The notes below the pieces were generated by a model, which saw only the letters and a program-made list of their open reading frames with translations, did not search any database and was not told the DNA's origin. A stretch of 64,000 nt of DNA from Cristatella mucedo (Eukaryota; Bryozoa; Phylactolaemata; Cristatellidae). This document shows, in pieces, positions 42,219 through 52,984 of this stretch. Every line of letters begins with the position of its first letter. Positions within the stretch are counted from its first letter, which is position 1. The stretch spans positions 4,956,501 through 5,020,500 of the forward strand of contig WPIO01000007.1 in the NCBI GenBank assembly GCA_009760855.2. Reading direction: 5' to 3'. A program made the translations under genes and the position numbers.

Positions 42219-42261
42219 TCCCTCTATCTATCCATCTATTTCTCTTCTTCTCTCACTCTCA

Positions 42262-42333
<72 letters not shown>

Positions 42334-42370
42334 GTGCGTACGTGTATGCATGTGCGTTTGCGTGTGTGTC
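42058..42370. repeat. Compound CT/CTGT/GTGC microsatellite
   Basis: TCTCTG and TGTC units (42060-42145), then (CT)n with short interruptions to about 42328, then TGTGCGTG-type units to about 42366. Confidence 0.95.
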
Positions 42371-42480
42371 TCTTCTGCTGCCGACTACTTATTTCCTCAA
42401 GTGACCTGACACAGCTATGCGTCTCGTGTTCTTATTGCTGCCTGAGATGACGTCAGTCGGCAGCTGTATGTGAAATGGAC
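42371..42480 (+). mobile_element. Possible LINE family 2 3' UTR scrap
   Basis: CTGCCGACTACTTATTTCC and CTGCCTGAGATGACGTCAGT resemble the family 2 3' UTR (CTGCCGACTATGG, GTGAGACGAAGTCTG). Weak. Confidence 0.35.
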
Positions 42481-42783
42481 GACACTGAGGCTTAGATCTC
42501 GCGATATTGTAGCACTGAACTCTTGGAAAGCGGAGGAGGCGTACCCTCCGCTTGCCAAGCGGGGTAGCCAACACTGCCGAGTTACGACTGCTGAACGAGC
42601 AATAAGCAGGTCGCCTCCCCCGCAGGGCTGCTTCCGGCGCTACCCTGCTTACCGCTAGTTACCTAGGGGTTAGCGGCGAGAACTGGACCGAAATACAAAG
42701 CGCAAATTTAGGACTTTACTAAACAGTATTCCTAGCGCCTCGAGCACGGCTCTAACCAAGACCCGTCCCTAAATCTCGGGGTG

Positions 42784-42957
42784 GTGAGCCGTGATGGCAC
42801 ACTAGGTATGGCGGTTGCTTCCACGAACTCAGTCCCGAGGTCGTGGGTTCCATTCCTGCGGTGGGCAATCATTTATCGCCACTGCAAGCGGCGGTGGCAG
42901 CCGCAAAGGCTCTTCTGTTGCTATGAAAAAGAGGCTGTTTAATCATCTAGGATTTTC
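42784..42957 (+). mobile_element. SINE-A copy
   Basis: GTGAGCCGTGATGGCACACT, B box GGGTTCCATTCCTGC, CGCCACTGCAAGCGGCGG, AAAGGCTCTTCTGTTGC and GAGGCTGTTTAATCATCTAG. Close to the family consensus. Confidence 0.92.
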
Positions 42958-43380
42958 CGGGAAACGTTCCTACTTCCGCCCTCTAGCTCGGGACAGAAGC
43001 ATCCGTCTCCTCCCCCTGCCCATTATAAAACCCAAGCCTACGAGCATGCAACCAACGCTTATCCACGAAGCCATAAATTCCCCTACCATAACTCTAAATA
43101 ATCTATCAATCTGACTAACCACCTATCTTCAAAGACATAAAAACCATAATCGCTACTAAGCCATAAACCTTGGACCATGAAGCACTGGTCATCGCTTATC
43201 AGCAAAGCTATAAAACTAAATCGTGTACTATAAACCTAAACCCAAAGCATAAACCCACCAAATCGCTTATCTGCCACAAAAAATAAACCCTAAATACGCC
43301 AAACGGCAAAGGAGTCAGTCATCTAAAAAGGGTTCCCACCTGTCGATATCCTACACTATAGAAAGTCCTCCAACACCAGC
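42958..43380. other. A-rich sequence with loosely repeated ATAAACC motifs
   Basis: Between 43020 and 43310 short motifs like ATAAAACCC, ATAAACCT, AAACCTAAACCC and ATAAACCCTAAA recur irregularly. The pattern hints at a degenerate repeat but is not a telomeric array. Confidence 0.45.
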
Positions 43381-43435
43381 TCCGTCTCTGTGGCTTTGTG
43401 AAGTCACAGATGGAGATACATCTATGAATAAATTT
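43381..43435 (+). mobile_element. LINE family 2 terminal scrap
   Basis: GTGGCTTTGTGAAGTCACAG and ATGGAGATACAT equal the last bases of family 2 elements. Confidence 0.6.
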
Positions 43436-43462
43436 AACTTTGTATTATATATTGATCTAGAT

Positions 43463-43648
43463 CAGCGGTTCTCAACCTGTGGATCGCGACCCCTTCGGGG
43501 GTCGAATGACCCTTTTACAGGGGTCGCCTAAGACCATCGGAAAACACATATTTCCGAATTTTGCACTCAATAATTGTATGGTTGGGATCGCTACAGCATG
43601 AGGAGCTGTATTAAAGAGTCTCGGCATTAGGGAGGTTGAGAACCAATG
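43463..43648 (+). mobile_element. Non-autonomous SPIN-type hAT transposon, 186 bp
   Basis: Starts CAGCGGTTCTCAACCTGTGG and ends GGTTGAGAACCAATG, with the SPIN blocks GATCGCGACCCCTTCGGGG, CGCCTAAGACCATCGG, AAACACATATTTCCG and GAGGAGCTGTATTAAAG in canonical order. Flanked by the perfect 8-bp target duplication ATCTAGAT (43455-43462 and 43649-43656), which contains the CTAG core also present at the other SPIN site. It carries no transposase. One of the clearest elements in the window. Confidence 0.95.
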
Positions 43649-43656
43649 ATCTAGAT

Positions 43657-43990
43657 ATTACACAAATATATTACATAAATAATAGATACAGTACCGACCT
43701 TATATGTACAAATTGTTACAAACCGAGTTTAGCGGCTTCCACATCCGGACAGAACTAGGTCTCGCTCAAGGGAAAATGTTTGCATCGTGTAGTTTATATG
43801 TGTTTAATATGCACCAGCCATCCACAGCTGCTCGTACTACTCGCCTCTAGGACGGGATGTGTTAAAGTTCCCATTGACTCTACTTAAGACACAGCCTAGC
43901 GAGCAAGACTTGGTGGCTGCTATTGCACCAGTGTCCACTGTTTGTGTTGGAGGACAACTGCAGTCAAGGCAGTGCAACTATCGGCACGTC
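43657..43990. other. Unassigned spacer
   Basis: Contains GTTTAGCGGCTTCCACATCC (43728), which resembles the start of the dispersed repeat copy at 52985, but the match is short. No gene seen. Confidence 0.35.
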
Positions 43991-44064
43991 ATCATATACA
44001 AAGTGCCTAGAAAGAGATAAAGTTCTCTGAGGACTCTATACAAATGTATATATATATAAATATA

Positions 44065-44111
<47 letters not shown>

Positions 44112-44150
44112 ATATATAAATCTATAAAAATGTAACATTTTTATTATTAT
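43991..44150 (+). mobile_element. LINE family 1 tail with TA expansion
   Basis: AAGTGCCTAGAAAGAGATAA, GTTCTCTGAGGACTCTATAC and CAAATG followed by (TA)n, instead of the usual ATT repeat, at about 44046-44118, then TTATTATTATTTT. Confidence 0.8.
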
Positions 44151-44234
44151 TTTGTCCCTACCTTACGTTACAGTAGCCTGAGGTTACACTAGCTGGTAGC
44201 CCTGAGTGACTCTGCGTTTGCTTTAGCAATCTGG

Positions 44235-44342
44235 TTAAAGTATGATACTTGTGTGCTTTTGCATACTTGTCTGAGCATGACAGCGTGCATGTAACTAACC
44301 ATTGGTTATTGATTCTCTTGCAGCAAGTTGCAAAGCGCCTAG

Positions 44343-44386
<44 letters not shown>

Positions 44387-44425
44387 GGTTCTCTTAGGGC
44401 GCTATACAAACGACCTATTAACTAG
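44235..44425 (+). mobile_element. Variant LINE tail containing a (GA)n expansion
   Basis: Matches the variant subfamily at 9740-9890 (GCATACTTGTCTGAGCATGA, TTGATTCTCTTGCAGCAAG, AAAGCGCCTAGATA). The conserved run that normally reads GATAGAGATTCGGTTCTCT has grown into ATATATATAGAGAG...AGATGCGGTTCTCT (GA repeat at about 44350-44382). Confidence 0.8.
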
Positions 44426-44450
44426 TATATGTACTCGTAATCGTGCACGT

Positions 44451-44735
44451 TTCAGCTGACGTGCGACGAATGCTGGTGGCACCTGACCCTTGCATTGCGG
44501 CTGGTGGCTTGTAGGAGCTGCACCGATGCACGCAGGTACGCCGACGGTACGCCGACGGTACGCCGACTGTGGCGGAATACGGCAGCAAGGACGAAGAGCC
44601 CCCGAATACCCAAAGAGAACAGCAAGTCCGTACCCGTAGCCCTAGAGAAGTCCATTCGACAGCGACCGAGGTCTAGTACCGACTTCTTAGTATCTAGTAG
44701 CCACGGCTTCGTACGGCAACTCTCGCACTGCACTG
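44451..44735 (+). repeat. Unclassified dispersed repeat X, copy 1
   Basis: Shares TGGCTTGTAGGAGCTGCACC, ACGCAGGTACGCCGAC, GGCAGCAAGGACGAAG and AGAAGTCCATTCGACAGC with copies at 47055, 48105 and 52985. Includes three tandem GTACGCCGACG units (44537-44569). No coding capacity or tRNA-like promoter recognised. Confidence 0.65.
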
Positions 44736-45600
44736 ACTCTCCAGCCAGCGCCCGACCCTCTGCGGTCTGAACCTGGAGGCAGCTCCTGCCTCCAGCTCAA
44801 AAGCTTCGAGCTCCTTCGAGCTCCAGCTGGTGGACTGCTGGAGGTTGCGCAGTGGCCGCCGCTGGCTGCCTATGCCGCTTCGGCGGCTTCGGCCCAGCGG
44901 CGGCGGCGGCCATTGGAGATTCGCATTCCGGTGCTGCCACAGCCCGCTTTTCAGCTCGGAGCCCCCAGCAGCGTCCCACTGCGAGGGAGCGAGCCACAGC
45001 CCAGCAGGAGCACGCGCTCGCACGTGCGCCTGCAGCCCACAAACTACACTGCAGAAGTGTGCGAGTCCACCCCTCCTGCCTACTGAGCGCTTTGTACTGA
45101 GCTATTCGATTGCACCGCTCCCATGTATTCGTCGTGCTATGTTTAGCAGCTCCCACAGCAGGGCACTTAGCACCTCCCGACCCCCCCCACCCCACCCCCA
45201 GCCCTACTACTGTGTAGCTAGACTACGACCTCGGCCTCTGAACTGTTGTTAGCTCCTCGACGAAAGACTGCCAAGGCTGCCAGCTGTGTCGGTCAGGCAG
45301 CAGGCAGCAGCCAGGCAGGCATGCAGAGGGGGTGTGGCGGACATCTTGCGTCACAGTTGCTCTGAGTTCTGGAAGCCAAAAGCAGGTGGAGCTTCAGTGA
45401 AGCCGCGTGGAGTGGAGATACCATACAGGGAGCCGCATGACTACGAAGAGGACCGTTCGCAGGGCCACGCCCAGCCCGTGACACGGCGGCTGGCCCTGTG
45501 CTGTGCTCACCTCGCTGGCCCCTTACCCCTTCCTCCCTGCTGCCACTGCATCGGTAATGGCACCCATTTCTGAGCGTTAGCACGTGTGATTAGCAGGGAC
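44736..45600. other. GC-rich segment without recognised gene
   Basis: High GC and many CpG; overlapping long frames on both strands (44694-45583) with low-complexity translations. Could be a CpG-rich promoter or simply unmethylated repeat sequence. No domain seen. Confidence 0.4.
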
Positions 45601-46960
45601 AGCTGACCTGCACGTGCTTCCGACGAGTGAGTCAGCATGCCTGGGACTGGGCTGCCTGCCATGTTGGCCACTTTATTGGCATGAGTCCTGGCAGACTGGC
45701 AGAGCTGCTGCTGCTGCTGCTCATGTGTGTGCAATTCTCGAGAGCCAGTGTTGCAAGATCGGCTCCATCTCGATGGGTATCTGACACAATCTTAAAGCTA
45801 GAACATGATTAATGCACACAACACAAGGAAGAGCCTGCCGAACTTGCATCGCTTTTTGACCAGCGATTTTGACGGCCACGTACACTGTTGATCCCTGGTT
45901 TCGTCTTGCCAATCCAGTCTTGTCTGTCTTGCGTTCAGCTAGATAGTCGGTGAGGTATGGGGCTGGGCAACAAACAGCCAGCACGTCTCTTAGCTGAGCA
46001 TGCACTCACTGGCAGACTTTTGAAAGCCGTACACATTTAATCGTAACAGGAACTCCTATTGAGTTGCTTTTTATTTCGGTTCAGAAACGTTGAATGGTCG
46101 TAACCGCATAAAGCTAGTTGACAGGCAGAAGCAGCCAGATCACGGCATGGCATTCGTCAGATTGAAATCTCAATGCTATAACTGCCGATGATGCAATGGA
46201 GGAAGCCTCCTCAAGTCCGAAAAAAGGCAGAGATGAGTCTCGAAAAAGGAGCATGAGATCGGCAAGCATCCGTTATCATAAAGCATCGGTGAGTGACATA
46301 CAGCATTGTCACTACACTGGAAATTTTGCCGAAATACAGATCCCCACAAAACATGTAGCTTAGGTTTGCAATAGACACATGACACTCTGTGCAGACCTCT
46401 TCAACCGGGCGATTGAAAATGAGTAGTATCTTAACAAGATGCTGAGCAGCAGTCCGTCGCATCAGTCGTGAGTACAGAAGCAGACTCGAAGCAAGTTACC
46501 ACATTCTCAGGGTCCAAAAAAAGAGGTTAAATTCGGGTCAGAAAGAACGACCACTTACCACCTCATATCGTCAGTTGAGGCTAACGTACCAGGCACCTAC
46601 ACTTATCCAGCAGCCATTTTCATGCTCTTGTGAAAAATCATAGGCACTAGCTTTTCCAACCGTAAATCGGGTTTCCCGACCGCCACGGAGCTTTAACCGT
46701 GGCTTGCACGTGCACAGCAGTGGCCACCTTATCTTCTTGAGTAGTAAGTAGTAGGTTCATTCCTGATGCTGTCGTGTGTGCACTTATGAGCGCCAGCGTT
46801 GCCATCTCAGCCGGCTCAGCACTAACCTTAGCAGTCTGCCGGTTAGCTGCTGCCATTACTTTAGATATTCCTTTTATTATTCTCATCGTCATTGCCCTTC
46901 TAACTTTTGTGTCAGACAGCGAGTGAGCTCTACCCCGTTACAAACGTGGTATTCGGCTTC
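45601..46960. other. Unassigned sequence
   Basis: Mixed composition; open frames at 45721-46005 (minus), 46176-46462 (minus) and 46647-47000 have no recognised domain. No SINE or LINE identified. Confidence 0.35.
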
Positions 46961-46961
46961 T

Positions 46962-47026
46962 ACTTCCGGTCAGCAACGTAACGTAGCTAACGGTCAGTAA
47001 CTTCCGGTCAGCAACGTAACGTAGCT
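46962..47026. repeat. 38-bp period duplication
   Basis: ACTTCCGGTCAGCAACGTAA starts at 46962 and again at 47000, with CGTAGCT following both times. Lies just upstream of repeat X copy 2. Confidence 0.9.
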
Positions 47027-47054
47027 CAACTCGTAGTAGTGCTAGTCAAAGCCG

Positions 47055-47205
47055 CCGTGCCACGATTACTGACGACACCTGAACCTTGTATCATGGCTAG
47101 CTATTTGTAGGTGCTGCTGCACCGATGTACGCAGGTATGCTGGCAGTAGCAGAAACGTGGCAGCGACAAGGAGCGCTGAAGCCTTAGCATATCAAGTCCA
47201 TATCC
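47055..47205 (+). repeat. Unclassified dispersed repeat X, copy 2
   Basis: GACACCTGAACCTTGTATCA, TATTTGTAGGTGCTGCTGCA, CCGATGTACGCAGGTATGC and GGCAGCGACAAGGAGCGC align with copy 1. Interrupted or followed by SINE-C at 47217. Confidence 0.62.
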
Positions 47206-47216
47206 ATAATATAGAC

Positions 47217-47383
47217 CCTGGGTCTTAGCCTAGGAGGTAAGGTGCTCACTCTTAACGACTTAGGTCGTGGGTTCGAGTCGTCCTACAATGGTTGGTTTTT
47301 TATCGCTCTTGAAAGGGGTGGTGACAGCCGCAAAAGCTCTTCTGCCACTCTACAAATGAGGCTTTTAAATCATCTAAGCCTTT
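47217..47383 (+). mobile_element. SINE-C copy
   Basis: GGGTCTTAGCCTAGGAGGTA, GTGGGTTCGAGTCGTCC (B box), GGGGTGGTGACAGCCGC, AAAAGCTCTTCTGCCAC, GAGGCTTTTAAATCATC. The mid body is slightly deleted. Confidence 0.85.
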
Positions 47384-47494
47384 TTAGACAAGTCTATTTA
47401 ACAGCAGCAGAAGATGACAGGGTTAAACAGTGGCCATGACCTACACCACAGGCTCTCTGGCCTATAGCTCAAGCAACTCAAATGCTAATGCTCA

Positions 47495-47786
47495 CTTCGG
47501 GATTTCTTACGCAACGACATCTACTCTCCAACTGCCGACTATGGCACATCTTTTTCAGCGGTCCTGAACTGCTACTTCTATGCTACTCACTACCTCGACT
47601 GCTCTCCTAACTCTGCTATACTTCCCACTTTCTCTTTGTTGCGTGAGACGAAGTCTGTTGGCTACCGAATGAGTACCGAAAGCCGCTTAGGCTGTGAGTG
47701 CGCTATACAAAACTCTCCTGCGTAACGCCCACATGGTCTTTATGACTTTGTGGAGTTACTGACGGAGATACATTACATTACATTCG
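47495..47786 (+). mobile_element. LINE family 2 3' UTR fragment
   Basis: TTCTTACGCAACGACATCTA through TGTTGGCTACCGAATGAGTA, GCGCTATACAAAACTCTCCT and GACGGAGATACATTACATT. Close to the copy at 16010-16307. Confidence 0.92.
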
Positions 47787-47980
47787 GAATCGAAGCTACC
47801 TGCCTATCTCATGGCACCGGCTTTTATACGGCCATAGATCATCGCATAATCGCATTACCACTAATAATGATTATCAGCCATAATCCGGCTGGTTTAGCTG
47901 GCTCTGCCGTTTCATCCTCATCAGCCACTAGAGCTCACTGCTTATGGATTCGCTCCGCTGAGTCATGGTAGAATTACACT

Positions 47981-48062
47981 ATCACTCCCGGAAGTACTTA
48001 TCGCCATCTTGTCGTGTGACGTCACTCCCGGCAGTATTGGTCGCCATCTTGCTGTGTGACGT
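47981..48062. repeat. 40-bp tandem duplication
   Basis: TCACTCCCGGAAGTACTTAT and TCACTCCCGGCAGTATTGGT start successive units, both followed by CGCCATCTTG and GTGTGACG. Two copies with four to five mismatches. Confidence 0.88.
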
Positions 48063-48104
48063 AAGGTCGGATGGGCTTTCTCACTTTAACTAGTACGGGA
48101 TACG

Positions 48105-48285
48105 TCATACCTGCAGGTATGCCGACGCTAGAAGAGCACGGCAGCCATACAGAGCACCGTGCATATCTTACTCTAACCAACAAGTTCCATGTCCTTAGTG
48201 TAGAGAGCAGTCTATTCGACGGCCAGAGAACTACAGGTGTCTAGACCAGCCGCCATTGCCTACAAATCACTTGTAGGCCCAAAGC
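48105..48285 (+). repeat. Unclassified dispersed repeat X, copy 3
   Basis: CCTGCAGGTATGCCGACGC, GCACGGCAGCCATACAGAGC, AGTCTATTCGACGGCCAGAG and CTAGACCAGCCGCCATTGCC follow the same order as copies 1 and 4. Confidence 0.62.
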
Positions 48286-48483
48286 ACAAATGACATGGAT
48301 TGGGCATTTTATGCCACCTTCCTTAAGACTATGACATATAAAACTCCTAATCAGCATAGTTCAATGAACTGCGAATGTTATTTAGGTAGTAACAATCTGG
48401 CCATAGCATGCCGACATTTCACTGGTTGCTCAGTTGTGGTACAGGAACAGGCCAAACCCAAACAACTCTTATTTATTCTCTCG

Positions 48484-49101
<618 letters not shown>

Positions 49102-49459
49102 CTGACCTATTAGGTATGCCAGCCCTCTGCTCCTGCACACCTAGCTAAATATATGTTATCCTCAATTTCTCACCCCCTCTACCGTCTCAGCATACTCCAT
49201 TAGCAATGCTTTTCTGTCAATGGCGCCCGAGATGAGTGGCTACAGGTTGCTTCCGCACAAAAAGCTACTCAGACTTTGAGTATGCCGCTGAAAATTTTCC
49301 AGCACATTTCTGCTTGCTCCACATTATAAAAGACTACCGTCACTCATGCATAGACTTGCTGACAGCAAACATAAACACGTGTTCAGTGCATTGTATTCGG
49401 GACCTGTAATTTGACACGAAGCCGTGACATTTAGAATACGATATGACGATAAACCCAAC
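49102..49459. other. Unassigned spacer
   Basis: No recognised gene; weak resemblance to LINE family 2 3' UTR near 49225-49290. Confidence 0.3.
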
Positions 49460-50165
49460 CAAGTTTGCCAACTCTCAGACACGTAACATTGCAAAAATTC
49501 GGGTTTGCTCAGACAGGGATACTACACCCAAATTGGTGGATGTATTTGTGACATCTCGTCTCGACTTCTGAAACTCACTACTTGCAGGTCATCTGGCTGT
49601 GCAATAAGGCACTTACGGTTTGCGAAAAACTCAGCAGCCAGGTTTGCATGTCGTGAGCGTTGCAGATGTCACATTGTACCTCTCTCCAACGACCTGCACT
49701 GACTCACTATCAAGCAGCATAAAAAATTCAAGGTCATGTCCCTCATATTAAGGTCCCTTCATTCTCTGGCTCCAGCCTACCCACCAGCAGCCCTCCTCAA
49801 TCAGGCTAGGCATTGTACCGTCGCTCTCCTTACTAAAGTCGTTTAGGTTTACCCCAAGCAATCTCAAATCCTTTGGAGACCGCGCCTTTAGGTAGCACAC
49901 TCTTAAAGCAGGTAACTCGCTTCCAACTGACATCCGGACATCCCTGACTTGACATTTAAAAAAGCTATAAACTACCTGTTCCTCACAGCATTTGCTGGGT
50001 CGCACGCATTGTCCTTTCTGTGTTTACGAGCGCTGATGTTAAGCCTGGTATTAATTAATAAGCATACTGAAATTCTTGCTTTACAGCGTATCAAATGTGG
50101 TGGTTAGTATGAGATTTCGTGCCCATTAGGGTGCAAGACAAAAGTCTTTTAATTATTATTTTTAT
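49460..50165 (+). mobile_element. LINE family 1 3' fragment, old
   Basis: CACGTAACATTGCAAAAATT, GTTGCAGATGTCACATTGTA, CAACGACCTGCACTGACTCA correspond to the RT C-terminal region; the 3' UTR and terminal ATT-type repeat end near 50162. Frameshifted. Confidence 0.82.
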
Positions 50166-50239
50166 TAACAAGCTAGCTGAGCTGAAATTTGCTGCTATCA
50201 GTTGTGAAATAAGCCAGTAGTTCGGTGTAGTAATCGTTA

Positions 50240-50394
50240 AAAAAATATAATTCATTCGTATAGCGCCCCAAGAGAACTCAATCTCTATTCAGCCGCTTCA
50301 CATATGCCTCAGGGCTTGAGCCCACGACCTCAGCCAGATATTAGTCGGGGCGAGCACTTTAACCGCTGGACCAACCCAGCTCGTTACCTTTATA
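50240..50394 (-). mobile_element. SINE-B copy with 16-bp target duplication
   Basis: Reverse complement: head GAGCTGGGTTGGTCCAGCGG, GGTCGTGGGCTCAAGCCC, tail AAGCGGCTGAATAGAGATTG, GGGGCGCTATACGAATG. Flanked by GGTGTAGTAATCGTTA (50224-50239) and GGTGTGGTAATCGTTA (50395-50410), 15 of 16 identical, as expected of LINE-driven insertion. Confidence 0.93.
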
Positions 50395-50410
50395 GGTGTG
50401 GTAATCGTTA

Positions 50411-51066
50411 CCTTTTTAAACGTCTAAAATGAATCCCTTTATCCCTGTAAATACCTTTGTCTGGAATCATCTTGGGCGATTTTTTAAATCCTCCGTTACT
50501 GAATCCACGGGGCGTGGCTAGCTTTCGATGGCATTTTAAAATTCCCTTGAGAGTCTCACGCATGAATCGAACCGGCCACAAGTTGCCACATACACCCGCG
50601 TCAGCGTCGTCAAACGTTCCCAAAGCCCTACGCTAATTTCCTCGCCCGCCCGGATGGGGGCGGACCCGTTAACGTCACTGTAAGCCACTACTACGAGCAG
50701 CCGACGCTACCGCGGCTGCACTAGACGCTAGCCGGTATGGAGGGGCGGACGGAGGGGGGCGTGCCGAAAGACCCAAGACGGAAATGCCGCTGCTACTCGC
50801 TGAGCCAAGCGCAGCCGCAACCGCAGCTCGCAGCGCGGCTGCCCGACAGCCAGCGTCAGGCGGCGCGCGCATGCACGGCCCTGTCCGCCTTCGTACGATG
50901 CCTGGAAACCGATTTATTAACGGCCGCGGAGAGATATCGATGGGCGGCTGAGGCGGGCGTTCGGCCTACGTTCGGTAGCCGACCTTTGCAGTAAATTTCA
51001 GGCTTCGCGGAATGTGCAACAGCAGAAGAGACAATGCAGAAGCGTGGGGCCTCTGCGCCTTACAGA
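50411..51066. other. Unassigned sequence, GC-rich from 50640
   Basis: Short frames only. 50640-50990 is GC-rich with CpG; a frame at 50737-50994 (METxxx-free, begins MEGRTEGGVPKDPRRKCR) has no known domain. Confidence 0.35.
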
Positions 51067-51220
51067 TAAAAAATACAATTCATTTGTAAAGCGCCCCAAT
51101 TGAACGTAATCTCGATTCAGGCGCTTCACATAACTGCCACAGGGCTCGAGGAGCCCTGTGGCAGTCGGCCGCAGACCTCGGTCGGGTCGAGCACCCTAAC
51201 CACTGGGCCAAACCAGCTCG
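51067..51220 (-). mobile_element. SINE-B copy containing a perfect hairpin
   Basis: Reverse complement: GAGCTGGTTTGGCCCAGTGG, GACCGAGGTCTGCGG and tail AAGCGCCTGAATCGAGATTA, GGGGCGCTTTACAAATG. The expected B box is replaced by a 31-bp hairpin (51134-51164). Confidence 0.85.
51134..51164. repeat. Perfect 14-bp-arm hairpin
   Basis: CTGCCACAGGGCTC, spacer GAG, GAGCCCTGTGGCAG. Exact reverse-complement arms. Other SINE-B copies lack it. Confidence 0.95.
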
Positions 51221-51394
51221 GCAAGATAGGAGAGAGGTAGTAAAGATAAGCGGTGATGTGACGTCACTCTAAGCGGATACACAGCAACACCGCAAGCGTT
51301 TCTGCCTGGGCTGTCAATAAATATTCTCACTCTTCGCGCGAAATTTTAAAAGGCCTGGCGTCATAGAAAGTCCTCTTATTAGCCTAACGACACG

Positions 51395-51570
51395 GCTGCC
51401 ACTGCCGCCATACTGCCACTGCCGCCATACTGCCACTGCCGCCATACTGCCACTGCCTCCATACTGCCACTGCCGCCATACTGCCACTGCCGCCATACTG
51501 CCACTGCCGCCATACTGCCACTGCCGCCATACTGCCACTGCCGCCATACTGCCACTGCCGCCATACTGCG
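51395..51570. repeat. 17-bp minisatellite
   Basis: About ten tandem copies of CTGCCGCCATACTGCCA, one variant unit with CTCC. Since 17 is not a multiple of 3 the translated frames shift through the unit; the minus strand reads YGGSGSMAAVAVWRQWQ-type repeats of 17 residues in every frame. Confidence 0.96.
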
Positions 51571-51720
51571 AGAATTATCTCGCGGCTGACTGTACGACGC
51601 GTTCGCGTGCACTTGGAACTCTACTCGCAGCACAGTCTCTACTCACCGAGTCATCCGTAGCGTGTCCAAAGTAGCACGCAGCGTGCACGCGAGAGAGAGA
51701 GAGCCATTCGCCGGCGTCGC

Positions 51721-52975
51721 TCCAGAGTATTGACGTAAATGGACAAAGATCATCCGAGGTACCTCTGAAATATGTGGTACCTCAGGGCTCTGTGCTAGGT
51801 CCGGTTCTTTTCACGGTTTATACTCTCCATCTTACCGATGTGATCGCCAAGCACAATCTAGGCTTTCACTTCTATGCGGATGACACTCAGTTGTACCTTT
51901 GCTTTGATCCCTCACAGCCTTCGAGCACCTCAAATTCTCTAAACTCACTAGCTGCATGCATTGATGACATCCGCACATGGATGGCAGCAAATTTTCTAAA
52001 ACTTAACGACGACAAAACTAACTTACTAGTTATGGGCAAACCCAGTGTGATCCAGAGATTGGACAGGCTGACTCTCAAAATTGGCTCTGCCAGCATATCT
52101 CCAGTTGAATCAGCTCGAAATCTAGGTGTCATATTCCAAAGCGACCTCTCGTTAGACGACCATATCAGCTCCACAGTCAAATCCGCCTATTTTCAGCTTC
52201 ATAACATTGCTAAAATTCGGACTTGTTTAGATAAAGATACCACATCTAAGTTGGTCCATGCATTCGTGACATCTCGTCTCGACTTCTGCAACTCACTGCT
52301 CACTGGCCTACCAGCATGTGCGATCAGGCGATTGCAGCTGGTGCAAAACTCGGCAGCTAGACTTTTCTGCCGTGAGCGTCGCAGTTGCCACATTACTCCA
52401 CTTCTCGCCGACCTGCACTGGCTACCAGTCAAGCAACGGATTGACTTCAAGGTTTTGTCGCTCACTTTTAGGTCCCTTCATTCTATGGCTCCAGCCTATC
52501 TTTCAGATATACTACCCCATCAGGCCAAGCATCGTGCCACCCGCTTTTCGGAATCCAACAGTCTAGAAATACCTCGTACAAACCTTAAATCCTTTGGAGA
52601 CCATGCGAGATAGTTCATATGCTCCCAAAGCCTGGAACTCCCTCCCGACCTGCGTCAGAACATCCCCTGACCTGACCACATTTAAAAGGAACCTAAAAAC
52701 ACACCTATTTAGGACAGCATTTAGTGGGTCCCTGTGATTCGTCCTTGATGTGCTTATGCGTGCTGACACTGTGCATGCTGCCACTAACCACATTTGCATG
52801 CTGACCCTGTGCATGTCACCCCTAACCAGGTTATTTATTTCGTTTGTTTTTCAAGCATGATTTTACTTACCATTCAATTGCATTTCACTTTACAGCAAAT
52901 GTAAAGCGCCTAGAGAGAGATTAAGTTCTCTGAGGGTGCTTTATCAAGTGAATTATTATTATTATTATTATGTCG
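51721..52975 (+). mobile_element. LINE family 1, 5'-truncated, well preserved
   Basis: Begins in CTCCAGAGTATTGACGTAAA, just upstream of the GVPQGS region, and ends in AAAGCGCCTAGAGAGAGATT and (ATT)n at 52956-52972. This copy is close to those at 3346 and 25.1 kb and lacks their internal deletion. Confidence 0.93.
51774..52613 (+). pseudogene. L2-type LINE RT, C-terminal two-thirds
   Basis: 279 open codons: [26 protein letters not shown] with intact [67 protein letters not shown]. Ends prematurely at GDHAR because of a small insertion relative to sister copies (GDRAFSSYAPK...). N-terminal RT domains and the endonuclease are absent by truncation. Confidence 0.88.
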
Positions 52976-52984
52976 CAAGCGAAC

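Noticed and set aside
43020-43315. Telomere-like repeats (AAACCTAAACCC, ATAAACCCTAAA)
   Set aside because: Irregular spacing and sequence; no tandem CCCTAA array.
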